Positions 48,015 through 57,834 of a stretch of 60,821 nt of DNA are shown here, one piece after another; position 1 is the first letter of the stretch; every line of letters begins with the position of its first letter. The notes beneath the pieces are model-generated. The model was not told the DNA's origin. It saw only the letters and a program-made list of their open reading frames with translations, and searched no databases. Source of the stretch: Ruminococcus sp. Its GTDB lineage: Bacteria > Bacillota > Clostridia > Oscillospirales > Ruminococcaceae. The stretch is taken from the NCBI GenBank assembly GCA_031262105.1, contig JAISIH010000012.1:1-60821 (forward strand). Reading direction: 5' to 3'. The position numbers and the translations under genes were made by a program.

Positions 48015-49661
48015 TTATTCATCTGAATTTACGGGAATGTTGTTGTTTTTTGCGGTTTCGATAATTCTTGCCGCCGGGCTTGTCTCCTTGGATATGTCGG
48101 GTGCCAAGCATTTTGCGCGGATATTAAATTGCCTCCCGGTTATGTTCAAAAGCACAGCCCGAAGCCGCTCGGCGTTCTCCTTGCGCTTTAGAAGATCGAG
48201 GAAAAATTTGTTTTCCGCGAAGATTAACAGGTTATTTTCGTAGTATAACGCGCTTGAGCCGGAAAGCGTTGCGGATATATGCGGCTCTATTTCGGCGAAA
48301 CGGGCTAAAACGTCCTCCCACTCGGGAAGCGGCGAAAAATCACTGATTGTAAGCGTCGGGGCTGGGGTCGGCGGCGGGGGAACTGCCGGAGCTGTGTTTG
48401 CCGGGGCGGGGTTTGTATATGCGGAGCCGGCAGGGGCGTAGTTTATATTAGCAGAATTTGCAGGCGTGGGGGGCGTTACTGTCCGCTGTTCATACATAGC
48501 GACACGCATTTCGAGCTGTCTTATCCGCTCAAGTAAGGCTGTATCCGGCGCGGCGTTTGTTTGTACGGCGTTGGTTTCGGGTATATCCGCGCAGAGTTTT
48601 ATTATAGCAATCTCGAACGCAGTCCGCTTTTCAATCGTCCTCGAAAGGCTTTCCGAAAGCTTTTGAAGCGTGATAATAATCGACGTTATCCGCTCCATCG
48701 GGAGTTTTTCCGCAAGTTCACAGAGTGTGATAATCTCTTCCGGGAGAGCCGCGATAGTATCCTTCCCCTCCGGTAGAGCCTTTATCATCATTATGTTGCG
48801 GTATTCTGTCACAAGCTCGATAACAAGCCGCAGAAGATCCTTCGAGTCGGCGTAAAGTCTGTCAACCGTTTTTATCGCTTCCGGCGAATTTTTATCGGCA
48901 ATCGCTTTTATGAGTTCAAAGAGCTGTGAACGCCCGGCAATTCCGGCGGCGGCTGAGACAATATCGAGTGTGACGTCGCTTGAATACGCCATACAGGTGT
49001 CGAGCATCGAAAGCCCGTCGCGCATACCGCCGTCTGCGGTTTTTGCGATAAGCTCCGCCGCATCGTCTGTGAGGCTGATATTTTCGAGGGCGGCGACGTA
49101 TTTAAGCCTGTCCGCTATGTCTTTGACAGCAACCCTGTGGAAATCGAATCGCTGACAGCGCGAAATAACGGTTGGGATAACTTTATGAAGTTCGGTTGTG
49201 GCTAAGATGAATTTAACGTGGGGGGGAGGCTCTTCCATAATCTTCAAAAGAGCGTTAAACGCATCCTTTGTAAGCATATGAACCTCGTCGATGATGTAAA
49301 TCTTAACCTTGCATATCTCGGGGGTATAAACGCTGCCTTCGCGAAGATCGCGGACGTCGTTGACGCTGTTATTCGACGCGGCGTCAATCTCGATTATATC
49401 GGGGAGCGACCCGACATCGGCTTCTTTGCAGATTTCACACTCAAGGCACGGGTTGCCGTCCTTCGGGTTTCGGCAATTTATAGCCTTCGCGAAAATCCTC
49501 GCGCAGGTCGTCTTGCCTGTGCCGCGAGGTCCTGTAAAAAGGTAGGCGTGGGCGGTTTTTTCGGACTTGATTTGATTTTGAAGCGTTGTTGTAATGTGTT
49601 CTTGTGCGATAACGTCCGTGAATGTCCTCGGGCGATACTTCCTGTAAAGTGCCTGATACAC
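48015..49661 (-). CDS. dnaX: DNA polymerase III gamma/tau subunit
   Basis: MYQALYRKYRPRTFTDVIAQEHI, FTGPRGTGKTTCARIFAKAINC, Zn motif, DEVHML. Confidence 0.97.
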   Translation of the reverse strand: MYQALYRKYRPRTFTDVIAQEHITTTLQNQIKSEKTAHAYLFTGPRGTGKTTCARIFAKAINCRNPKDGNPCLECEICKEADVGSLPDIIEIDAASNNSVNDVRDLREGSVYTPEICKVKIYIIDEVHMLTKDAFNALLKIMEEPPPHVKFILATTELHKVIPTVISRCQRFDFHRVAVKDIADRLKYVAALENISLTDDAAELIAKTADGGMRDGLSMLDTCMAYSSDVTLDIVSAAAGIAGRSQLFELIKAIADKNSPEAIKTVDRLYADSKDLLRLVIELVTEYRNIMMIKALPEGKDTIAALPEEIITLCELAEKLPMERITSIIITLQKLSESLSRTIEKRTAFEIAIIKLCADIPETNAVQTNAAPDTALLERIRQLEMRVAMYEQRTVTPPTPANSANINYAPAGSAYTNPAPANTAPAVPPPPTPAPTLTISDFSPLPEWEDVLARFAEIEPHISATLSGSSALYYENNLLIFAENKFFLDLLKRKENAERLRAVLLNITGRQFNIRAKCLAPDISKETSPAARIIETAKNNNIPVNSDE

Positions 49662-50555
49662 CTATTCATCACCCCCGACAAACTTCGCGGGATCAATATA
49701 GAGCTTCGGTTTCGCCTTAACGCCGATTTCGTCTGAAACGCCCTGAGTTTCGGCAACATTTATATAGTATTCGGTGAAGCCCTCGACGTCGTCAATGTTG
49801 TTGAGCACCGCCTGACCGAAGAAAAACTTCGCGTTCCCCACATCTTTTTTGAGAAGATAGGCAAGCGCACAGCCCCCCATCGCAAAAGCATAGTTCAGGT
49901 GCTTTTTAACGGAGGTCGAGAATGCCTCTAAAGCCTTTTCAGGCTCGTTCGCCTTTATGTAAAGCATTCCCATATCTGTGTAGATATAATCGGAATCTGA
50001 ACCTTTTTCGAGAAGCTCGTTGTAGACATCTTCGGCGGCTGAAAAATTCCCGCAGGAAACCATTTCGCGTCCGCAGAGGGTATAAACTTCGTCAACCTCA
50101 ATCCCGCTGTCGATCGACTCGCGGAATTTCTGCGAAGCGTTCGTGGCGTAGCCCATGAATTGGTAACATCTGCCGATATAAAAGCTTAAAACAGCACTCT
50201 CGCGGTCGCGAAGGTTATATTCCTTTATCTCGTTAAATATACTCAGAGCCTCGTTAAAATCGCTTTCCTGATAGAGCTTATACGCCTTAAAAAACAGGCG
50301 GCAGCGTTTCCCGCCGCTCTGAAAGCTGTCGCGGATAATCCGCCTGTCGTAGGACGGCGGCAATTCACTGCCGTTATAGGCGGTGAAGAAGAAGCTGTAG
50401 CCGATTATGACTATCATTGTAACATAAAAAGACCGCGTTACCTGCTCGTTTTGCGGAAAAGCCCACTCACAAACAGCGGCAATGATTACAATTAACATGA
50501 GCCAAAAAAGCGTATTCGGTGCGTTTTTTGCCCACCTTGAAAAAAATTTTCTCAC
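49662..50555 (-). CDS. Membrane-anchored TPR-repeat protein
   Basis: Two N-terminal TM segments then TPR-like repeats. Confidence 0.75.
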   Translation of the reverse strand: MRKFFSRWAKNAPNTLFWLMLIVIIAAVCEWAFPQNEQVTRSFYVTMIVIIGYSFFFTAYNGSELPPSYDRRIIRDSFQSGGKRCRLFFKAYKLYQESDFNEALSIFNEIKEYNLRDRESAVLSFYIGRCYQFMGYATNASQKFRESIDSGIEVDEVYTLCGREMVSCGNFSAAEDVYNELLEKGSDSDYIYTDMGMLYIKANEPEKALEAFSTSVKKHLNYAFAMGGCALAYLLKKDVGNAKFFFGQAVLNNIDDVEGFTEYYINVAETQGVSDEIGVKAKPKLYIDPAKFVGGDE

Positions 50556-50589
50556 AATAAATCTTCTTGAAAAAAGGAATTAAGCAGAC

Positions 50590-50730
50590 GTAATCGCAAT
50601 CCGACTCAAAGGCATACGGGCGTACCGTCGGACACATCGGACACGCTTAGTGCTGCTCGATTCCTCGCCTGACACGGTTCACGGTACTTTGCCCCGGGGT
50701 GCCCGCACACCTTTCAATCGGATTGCGGTA
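50590..50730 (-). ncRNA. ffs: Signal recognition particle RNA (bacterial type)
   Basis: Minus strand GTGAACCGTGTCAGG-CGA-GGAA-TCG-AGCAGCAC matches SRP domain IV; closing helix CGCAATCCGA/TCGGATTGCG. Confidence 0.9.
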
Positions 50731-50735
50731 AAAAT

Positions 50736-50764
50736 ATTATAGCACAAAAAGCCTGTAATTGCAA
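50736..50764 (-). promoter_or_regulatory. Sigma70-type promoter of SRP RNA
   Basis: Minus strand TTGCAA - 17 nt - TATAAT placing +1 next to the RNA 5' end. Confidence 0.8.
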
Positions 50765-50807
50765 TAGTTAAGCATTTATTTTTACAATTTATACATAAGT
50801 TAATGAA

Positions 50808-51890
50808 TTATATCCCGAACGAAATTCCGATCTGTTTCGCCGTCTTAATCGGCTGGCAGTCTTCCGGCACGGGTTTTGATATTCCGGCAATATCCGCAAG
50901 CTTATTTTCGGTGATAATTTCATCCTTAACCGCAACCGAAACGCCGAATGTGCCGCTCTCGATAAGCTTCGCGGCTCTTGCGCCGATTGCTGTTGCAAGA
51001 TAACGGTCGTAAGCGGATGGAGTTCCGCCCCTAAGCATATGCCCGGGGACACAAACGCGTGCTTCAATCCCTGTCGCTGTCTCAATCTGCTTCGCAATCC
51101 GCTCTGTGGCGGTAGTTATGCCCTGCTCCTCGCGGAGTTTCGCGCGGTCTTTCCGCTTAAGTTTCGCCTCGTCCTTGTCGAAAGCTCCCTCTGCAACGGC
51201 GATGATTGAGAATTTTTTGCCCTGTTCTGCACGGTCTTTCACAGCTTCGATTACATTTTTAATGTCGTAGGGACATTCCGGGATAATTATCACGTCTGCT
51301 CCCCCCGCGATGCCCGAATAGAGGGTCAGCCAGCCGGTCTTGTTCCCCATAATCTCCGCGAGGATAACCCTGCTGTGGCTTTCGGCGGTTGTATGAAGCC
51401 TGTCGATAACGCCCGCAGCCGTTTCAAGGGCGGTGTGGAAGCCGAAGGTTACGTCCGTTCCGTAGATGTCGTTGTCGATTGTTTTCGGCAAGCCTATTAC
51501 GTTAAGCCCCTCGCTTGAAAGGAGGTTCGCGGTCTTGTGCGTGCCGTTGCCGCCGAGGGTTATAAGGCAGTCGAGCTTTTGCTCCTTATAGGTGTTCTTC
51601 ATCGCCTTAACCTTGTCAACGCCGTCGTCCGTTGACGTAAGCATCTTAAAGGACTGGCGCTTTGTCCCGAGGATTGTTCCGCCGAGGGTTAAAATCCCGG
51701 AAAAATCGGAGGGCTTCATCTCTTTCGCGATGTTGTTAATAAGCCCGTAGTAGCCGTTTTTTATCCCGACAATCTGAATGTTTTTCGTGCCGAATCTGTC
51801 ATAACACGCCTTAACCGCGCCGCGCATTGCGGCATTAAGCCCCGAGCAATCCCCGCCGCTTGTTAAGATACCTATACGTAATACTGCCAT
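50808..51890 (-). CDS. 6-phosphofructokinase
   Basis: GILTSGGDCSGLNAAMRG, GGNGTHKTANLL, PKTIDNDIYGTDVTFGF, MGNKTGWL. Confidence 0.92.
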   Translation of the reverse strand: MAVLRIGILTSGGDCSGLNAAMRGAVKACYDRFGTKNIQIVGIKNGYYGLINNIAKEMKPSDFSGILTLGGTILGTKRQSFKMLTSTDDGVDKVKAMKNTYKEQKLDCLITLGGNGTHKTANLLSSEGLNVIGLPKTIDNDIYGTDVTFGFHTALETAAGVIDRLHTTAESHSRVILAEIMGNKTGWLTLYSGIAGGADVIIIPECPYDIKNVIEAVKDRAEQGKKFSIIAVAEGAFDKDEAKLKRKDRAKLREEQGITTATERIAKQIETATGIEARVCVPGHMLRGGTPSAYDRYLATAIGARAAKLIESGTFGVSVAVKDEIITENKLADIAGISKPVPEDCQPIKTAKQIGISFGI

Positions 51891-51920
51891 AAAACAAACC
51901 GCCTTTTTATAATAGTAATT

Positions 51921-53573
51921 TTACGCTGTTTTTGTTTTTTCTGCCATTGCCAAAACCAAAACGTCATTATCTGTTATAACAATGTTGCCGTTCGGTACGA
52001 GGGTTCTTACGCCTTTTTTAGTCGTCCGTTTAATGAGTACAACAAGCGCGTTGCGTAAAAATCTTATGTCCGAAAGCTTCTTCCCGCAGGCGTAGTGGTC
52101 GCTGTCAATTCTAAGCTCCGTAAGGTCAATCTTCCTTTCATCGAGATATTCGTTCCCGACAAGGATTAAAACGTCGCCCGCCAAAATCTGGGTATCGCCC
52201 TTCGGAATAACCTTTTCGTCGCCGCGAAGTATCATAACCGCACGTATATCCGGCGGGAAAACGACCTTCTTCACAAGCTTATTTGCCCAAGGATGATCTT
52301 CTGTAACCTCCGCCGAGACGAATTGCAGGTCTGTTTCGGACTGATAATCCGAGAAGGTTTTCATTACGTCGTCCCGATCGTCAACCATCTTCAGTTCCTT
52401 TGAAAGATACGGCAGAAGCGTACCCTGTACAATTATTGACAGTAAAACAATGCAAAATACAATATGGAAAACATCGTTATTTGTCGTTACGCTCGCAAGC
52501 TGTATAATTATGGCAAATGCAATCGACGCTGCGCCGCGAAAACCCGCAATATTAACGATAAGCTGTTGCCGAAACGGTGCCTTAAACGGCGTTAAGATAA
52601 TCGCAACGGCAATCGGTCGCGCAATAAGCGTTAAAAATAACATTACAAGGATTGATGTACCGATTACTGCGGGAATTTCTCGCGGGGTTGAAAGCAGCCC
52701 CAAGAGGAAGAAAAGCGCGATCTGGAGAAGGTTTGTGACACCGTCGAAGAAGTGAACGGAGGCGATTTTTTCCTCAGAATTTATTCGTGCGTTCCCGAGG
52801 ACAATTCCGACGATATAGACGGAGAGGAAACCGTTCCCCTCGAACATTGACGGAAGCGCATAGGCAAGGAGGGCAATCGCAACCATGAGGATTGAGGTTA
52901 TACCCGCCGCAGAAATTTTCTTAAAAAGTCTCACCGATAAAACCGAGATAATCGCGCCGAATCCGACTCCGAAGAGAACCTGCCTTAAAACGAGTTCCGC
53001 AAATATCTCCGCGACAGAGCCGTCTCCGACCGCGCCTTGCATCTGCATGACTTGCAGCATTATTATCGTTAACATATAGGACCACGGGTCATTCGAGCCG
53101 CTCTCGAGTTCGAGCATCGGCGCTGTTCCCATTTTAAGGTTAAGTTTTTTCGAGCGGAGGATGAAGAAGACCGTTGCCGCATCGGTCGAAGCTATTACCG
53201 CGCCGAGAAGAAGCCCTTCAAAGAGCTGTAGTTTTAGAACAAAATGGCAGAAAAGCCCGACAAGCCCCGCCGTAATAATTACCCCGACAGAGGAGAGAAG
53301 CCCCGCCTTTACCGCCTGTTTTTTCGCGTGTTCCCAGTTCGTGCCGAAGCCGCCGTAAAACATTATGAAGATAAGGCAGACTGTCGAAACCTGTTCGGCG
53401 ATTTCAAAATTCTCGAAGGGAATACGCATCCCCGGGATCGGACCGTCCTCGCCGACAAGCATACCGAGGATGATAAAAACCACAAGCATCGGTACGCCGA
53501 GTTTGATCGAAATCCGCCCCAAGAATGTACAGGCAATTATTACGACAGCTATAAACGCTAAAATATATATCAT
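51921..53573 (-). CDS. Potassium/proton (NhaP2/CvrA-like) antiporter with C-terminal TrkA-C domain
   Basis: 12-TM CPA1 profile and C-terminal RCK_C-like region. Confidence 0.88.
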   Translation of the reverse strand: MIYILAFIAVVIIACTFLGRISIKLGVPMLVVFIILGMLVGEDGPIPGMRIPFENFEIAEQVSTVCLIFIMFYGGFGTNWEHAKKQAVKAGLLSSVGVIITAGLVGLFCHFVLKLQLFEGLLLGAVIASTDAATVFFILRSKKLNLKMGTAPMLELESGSNDPWSYMLTIIMLQVMQMQGAVGDGSVAEIFAELVLRQVLFGVGFGAIISVLSVRLFKKISAAGITSILMVAIALLAYALPSMFEGNGFLSVYIVGIVLGNARINSEEKIASVHFFDGVTNLLQIALFFLLGLLSTPREIPAVIGTSILVMLFLTLIARPIAVAIILTPFKAPFRQQLIVNIAGFRGAASIAFAIIIQLASVTTNNDVFHIVFCIVLLSIIVQGTLLPYLSKELKMVDDRDDVMKTFSDYQSETDLQFVSAEVTEDHPWANKLVKKVVFPPDIRAVMILRGDEKVIPKGDTQILAGDVLILVGNEYLDERKIDLTELRIDSDHYACGKKLSDIRFLRNALVVLIKRTTKKGVRTLVPNGNIVITDNDVLVLAMAEKTKTA

Positions 53574-53590
53574 TCGGATAACCTGCTATT

Positions 53591-54790
53591 TTAGATATTC
53601 GCCTTAACCGCGTCTAAAAATTCTTCGGTTGATACAGACTTTTTGTTTTCGAGGGAGGATAGGCTGTAGAGGTCGCCGGTCATTATTCCGCCCTCGATTG
53701 TCTTTATAACAGCCGCCTCAAGTTTGTCGGCGAATTCCATAAGCTCCGGTATTTTGTCAAGCTCGCCGCGTTTTCTTAAGGCTCCGCTCCACGCATAAAT
53801 TGTCGCAACGGAGTTTGTTGAGGTAGGCTCGCCCTTGAGGTGCTTATAATAGTGGCGTTGAACGGTGCCGTGGGCGGCTTCGTATTCATAGATGCCGTCG
53901 GGAGAAACGAGAACGGAACTCATCATGCCCAGACTCCCATAAGCCGTCGCAACCATATCGCTCATAACGTCGCCGTCATAGTTCTTGCAAGCCCAGATAT
54001 AGCCGCCCTGCCCGCGGATAACCCTTGCGACAACGTCGTCGATAAGGGTATAGAAATATTCTATACCTGCCGCTTCAAATTTATCCTTATACTCCGCCTC
54101 AAACATATCAGCGAAGATGTCCTTGAAGTGGTGGTCGTATTTTTTCGAGATGGTGTCTTTTGTCGCGAACCATAAGTCTTGCTTTGTGTCGAGAGCGTAG
54201 TTAAAACAGGTGCGGGCAAATGCTGAAATGGATTTGTCGGTATTATGAACGCCCTGTACTATCCCCGCGCCGTCCGAAAAATCGTGGATAAGTTCGTGTG
54301 ACGTTGTTCCGTCCGGGTTTGTAACGACGATTTCCGCCTTTGCCCCGGTCTGCACCTGTAGCTCGGTGTTTTTATAGATGTCGCCGTATGCGTGACGGGC
54401 AATCGTTATCGGCTTCGTCCATGTGGGAATAAATGGGCTAATGCCCTTGACAATTATCGGTGTTCTGAAAACCGTGCCGTCGAGGATTGCCCTTATCGTA
54501 CCGTTCGGGGATTTCCACATCTCTTTTAAATTATATTCAGGCATACGCGCCGCGTTCGGGGTAATTGTCGCGCATTTAACGGCAACTCCGTATTTTTTCG
54601 TCGCTTCTGCGGAATCGAAGGTAACTTTATCGTCCGTTTCGTTGCGGTGAACAAGCCCGAGGTCGTAATATTCCGTCTTCAGGTCAACATAGGGGCAGAT
54701 TAAAACGTCCTTAATCATCTGCCAGATTATGCGTGTCATCTCGTCGCCGTCCATCTCAACAAGCGGTGTCTTCATCTGTATTTTAGCCAT
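53591..54790 (-). CDS. icd: NADP-dependent isocitrate dehydrogenase, homodimeric eukaryote-like type
   Basis: [24 protein letters not shown]...[14 protein letters not shown]...[12 protein letters not shown]. Confidence 0.95.
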   Translation of the reverse strand: MAKIQMKTPLVEMDGDEMTRIIWQMIKDVLICPYVDLKTEYYDLGLVHRNETDDKVTFDSAEATKKYGVAVKCATITPNAARMPEYNLKEMWKSPNGTIRAILDGTVFRTPIIVKGISPFIPTWTKPITIARHAYGDIYKNTELQVQTGAKAEIVVTNPDGTTSHELIHDFSDGAGIVQGVHNTDKSISAFARTCFNYALDTKQDLWFATKDTISKKYDHHFKDIFADMFEAEYKDKFEAAGIEYFYTLIDDVVARVIRGQGGYIWACKNYDGDVMSDMVATAYGSLGMMSSVLVSPDGIYEYEAAHGTVQRHYYKHLKGEPTSTNSVATIYAWSGALRKRGELDKIPELMEFADKLEAAVIKTIEGGIMTGDLYSLSSLENKKSVSTEEFLDAVKANI

Positions 54791-55304
54791 TTTTATTGTA
54801 CCTCTTTAACATTTCGATTATTATCGGAATAATTATTCCGAAGCCTACGCCGAGCAGGATATATGCCCAAACGCTGTCGGGCGACTCAGGGATAATATGG
54901 TAATCACCGCCGCCCAGCGCGTAAAACCAGTTTAAGCCTCCGCCCGTAATCCCGGCAAGGAGCAACCCGGTTAAAGCGCCGATTGTTCCGCCGAGGGCTA
55001 ACATACGAATAACCCTTATCCGCTCGTCTTCTCTGGAATCTTTTTTAAGCCGCAGACGTTCGAGCCTCTCGCCGTCGTCGCCGGTATCGGGATCGAGGGA
55101 TATGTCGAGGAGGAGTTCGCAAGGAAAATCTTTACAATACGAGCAGTCCGAAACGCCCTTAACCATTGCGCAGTTTTTTATCTCGCAGACCCCGTCCCAA
55201 TAGGGCGTATCCATCGCCTTACAGCCTTCGCAGTTAACGCTCTCGCGTATTTCGCAATCAGAGCAGTCAAGCCCGCAGAAGCTGATATTGTCATTTTGTT
55301 CCAT
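54783..55304 (-). CDS. DUF3795-like Cys-rich protein with C-terminal TM segments
   Basis: [21 protein letters not shown]...[23 protein letters not shown] then two TM helices. Confidence 0.75.
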   Translation of the reverse strand: MEQNDNISFCGLDCSDCEIRESVNCEGCKAMDTPYWDGVCEIKNCAMVKGVSDCSYCKDFPCELLLDISLDPDTGDDGERLERLRLKKDSREDERIRVIRMLALGGTIGALTGLLLAGITGGGLNWFYALGGGDYHIIPESPDSVWAYILLGVGFGIIIPIIIEMLKRYNKNG

Positions 55305-55374
55305 AATCTTTCAAACAAGCCTAACCTGTGAGCTTTAAGTCAGCCGCCTTGAGCCTTTAATCGACCGCCTGTCC

Positions 55375-57309
55375 CTACTTCGCAAGCTTGTCCCTTGTGT
55401 AGTCAAGCAGCCCGCCCGCAAGCATTATCTCGCGGTTTCTGTCCGAAAGCTCGCACAAAACTGTGTACTGTTCGTTCGCGGTTTTGTTGACAAGGTTAAA
55501 TTCGTTCCTGCCGGCTTTAATCGCTTCCGCAATCCCGGGAAGCGAAAGCTCGTCGCCCTCGGAAATCTTGCCGTAGTCGGCTTCATCGGCGAATTCAAGC
55601 GGCAGTATCCCCGCGTTGATAAGGTTTGCGCGGTGAATTCGCGCGAAACTCTTTACGACAACTGCCTTAACCCCGAGGTAAAGCGGCGCAAGGGCGGCGT
55701 GTTCGCGGCTTGAACCTTGCCCGTAGTTAACCCCGCCGACAATTATGCTTTCTCCCAAGCTCTTTGCGCGTTCGGGGAATTTTTCGTCGCATACGACAAA
55801 GCAGTGCTTGGAAATTTCAGGGATATTAGACCGAAGCGGTAATATTTTCGCTCCCGCCGGCATAATATGGTCGGTAGTGATGTTATCGTCAACTTTCAGG
55901 CTTACCTTCGCGGAAATTGTCTCCGCAAGCGGCGCAGTCTTCGGATACGGCTTAATATTCGGTCCGCGTATAATCTCGACGTCGGCTGATTCTTCCGCCG
56001 GCAAAGTTATCATGTTGTCGTTAATGTCAAATTTATCCGGGAGCTTAAACTCCGGCATTTCGCCAAGCTCGCAAGGGTTAGAAAAATAACCGTTAATCGC
56101 CGAGAGAGCCGCCGTTTCGGGCGACACAAGGTAAATCTGCCCGTCCTTGGTTCCCGAACGTCCGAGGAAATTTCTGTTAAATGTGCGGAGTGACACACCG
56201 CCCGTATTCGGCGACTGACCCATACCTATGCACGGTCCGCAGGCACTTTCAAGGATTCTCGCCCCCGCGTCAATCATATGAGCAAGCAGTCCGTTTTTCG
56301 CAAGCATCTCAAGAACCTGTTTTGAACCCGGCGCAATCGAAAGCTGCACGTCCGGGTGAACGGTTTTTCCCTTGAGAATATGCGCAACCTTCATCATATC
56401 AAGGAGCGAAGAGTTCGTGCAAGAGCCGATACAGACTTGATTTATCTTAATCTTCCCGATTTCGTCAGCCGATTTGATATTGTCCGGCGAATGTGGGCAA
56501 GCCGCAAGCGGAACAAGTTCCGAGAGGTTAATTTCGATAGTTTCGTCATAAACTGCATCTTCGTCGGCTTTCTGCTCTGTCCAGACTTCTGCGCGGTTTT
56601 CCTTTTTAAGGAAATCGAGCGTAATTTCATCGGAGGGGAAGACACTCGTCGTCGCGCCGAGCTCCGCACCCATGTTGGTAATCGTTGCCCGTTCCGGCAC
56701 AGACAGCGTTTTAACCCCATCGCCGGTATATTCGATAATCTTCCCGACGCCGCCCTTAACGGTAAGCCGGCGCAGAACCTCGAGGATAACGTCCTTCGCC
56801 GAAACGTAACCGCGAAGTTTCCCCGAAAGTTTTACATTAACAATCTTCGGATAAGTTATATAGTACGCGCCGCCGCCCATAGCAACCGCAACGTCAAGCC
56901 CCCCCGCGCCGATCGCGATCATTCCGATACCGCCGCCCGTCGGTGTATGGCTGTCCGAGCCCAAAAGCGTCTTCCCCGGAATCCCGAACCGTTCAAGATG
57001 CACCTGATGACATATCCCGTTCCCCGGTCTCGAATAATAAACCCCGAATTTTTTCGCCGCCGACCCTATAAAAAGGTGGTCGTCCGCATTCTCAAAACCG
57101 CTCTGGAGCGTGTTATGGTCGATATAAGCAACCGACCGCTCCGTCCTCACCCTCGGAAGCCCCATCGCCTCAAACTCTAAGTACGCCATCGTACCCGTCG
57201 CGTCCTGAGTGAGCGTCTGGTCAATCCTAATCCCGATTTCCGTCCCCTTTATGAATTCCCCGTCCGTCATATGCGCCTTAAGTATCTTTTCTGCAAGAGA
57301 AAGTCCCAT
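55375..57309 (-). CDS. Aconitate hydratase (LeuC-LeuD-fused type)
   Basis: GSDSHTPTGGGIGMIAIGAGG, IGSCTNSS, CGPCIGMG, NYGQGSSREHAALAP; ATG 57309 behind RBS. Confidence 0.94.
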   Translation of the reverse strand: MGLSLAEKILKAHMTDGEFIKGTEIGIRIDQTLTQDATGTMAYLEFEAMGLPRVRTERSVAYIDHNTLQSGFENADDHLFIGSAAKKFGVYYSRPGNGICHQVHLERFGIPGKTLLGSDSHTPTGGGIGMIAIGAGGLDVAVAMGGGAYYITYPKIVNVKLSGKLRGYVSAKDVILEVLRRLTVKGGVGKIIEYTGDGVKTLSVPERATITNMGAELGATTSVFPSDEITLDFLKKENRAEVWTEQKADEDAVYDETIEINLSELVPLAACPHSPDNIKSADEIGKIKINQVCIGSCTNSSLLDMMKVAHILKGKTVHPDVQLSIAPGSKQVLEMLAKNGLLAHMIDAGARILESACGPCIGMGQSPNTGGVSLRTFNRNFLGRSGTKDGQIYLVSPETAALSAINGYFSNPCELGEMPEFKLPDKFDINDNMITLPAEESADVEIIRGPNIKPYPKTAPLAETISAKVSLKVDDNITTDHIMPAGAKILPLRSNIPEISKHCFVVCDEKFPERAKSLGESIIVGGVNYGQGSSREHAALAPLYLGVKAVVVKSFARIHRANLINAGILPLEFADEADYGKISEGDELSLPGIAEAIKAGRNEFNLVNKTANEQYTVLCELSDRNREIMLAGGLLDYTRDKLAK

Positions 57310-57451
57310 TATCTCACCCTCATCATATATTTCTCCTCTATTATACATTATAATTGTCCCCTTGTCAACCCTTCAAAACACAATTCTCTTGTCATACTGC
57401 ACAAAAAACTACCCCCCCATTTATTCTATTTGTAAATTTTTTGTGAAAGTA

Positions 57452-57480
57452 TTGACATTCGCATTTTCATCTGCTACAAT
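57452..57480 (+). promoter_or_regulatory. Sigma70-type promoter of the sugar ABC locus
   Basis: TTGACA - 17 nt - TACAAT about 350 nt upstream of the binding-protein start. Confidence 0.75.
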
Positions 57481-57834
57481 AGAGTCAATGCGAACGGTGA
57501 ACAACCTGTGAAATCGGCGTGCAATTAGTGTGACGGTAGGTAAAATCGGTGCGGCGGCGGGTAAAATCGCTGTGAAAACCCCACTTAATCGTTTTTGCAG
57601 TACATAAACATCATTTTTCCTCGGTATTTCCGGTGTGCGAAGAATCCAACCGCCGGATTTTGCGGTGCAATATTATATAAGAAATATTTCGCATCGCACA
57701 TTTATTTTTGTAGACTGTACCCTTGTGTGGACTTTTAATAGGTTTGGTTCATGCAGAGTATTATCTAAATAATGGTTAATTAATAGGTTTTAGTTAACTA
57801 AAAATTTGTTTACCCCATAATTTAGGAGGTTTCA

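Noticed and set aside
56356-57180. 274 aa plus-strand ORF opposite the aconitase gene
   Set aside because: Antisense shadow ORF; the aconitase frame has all catalytic motifs
57508-57574. CRISPR-like array formed by the 14-mer repeats
   Set aside because: Only three degenerate short units with irregular spacing and no cas genes
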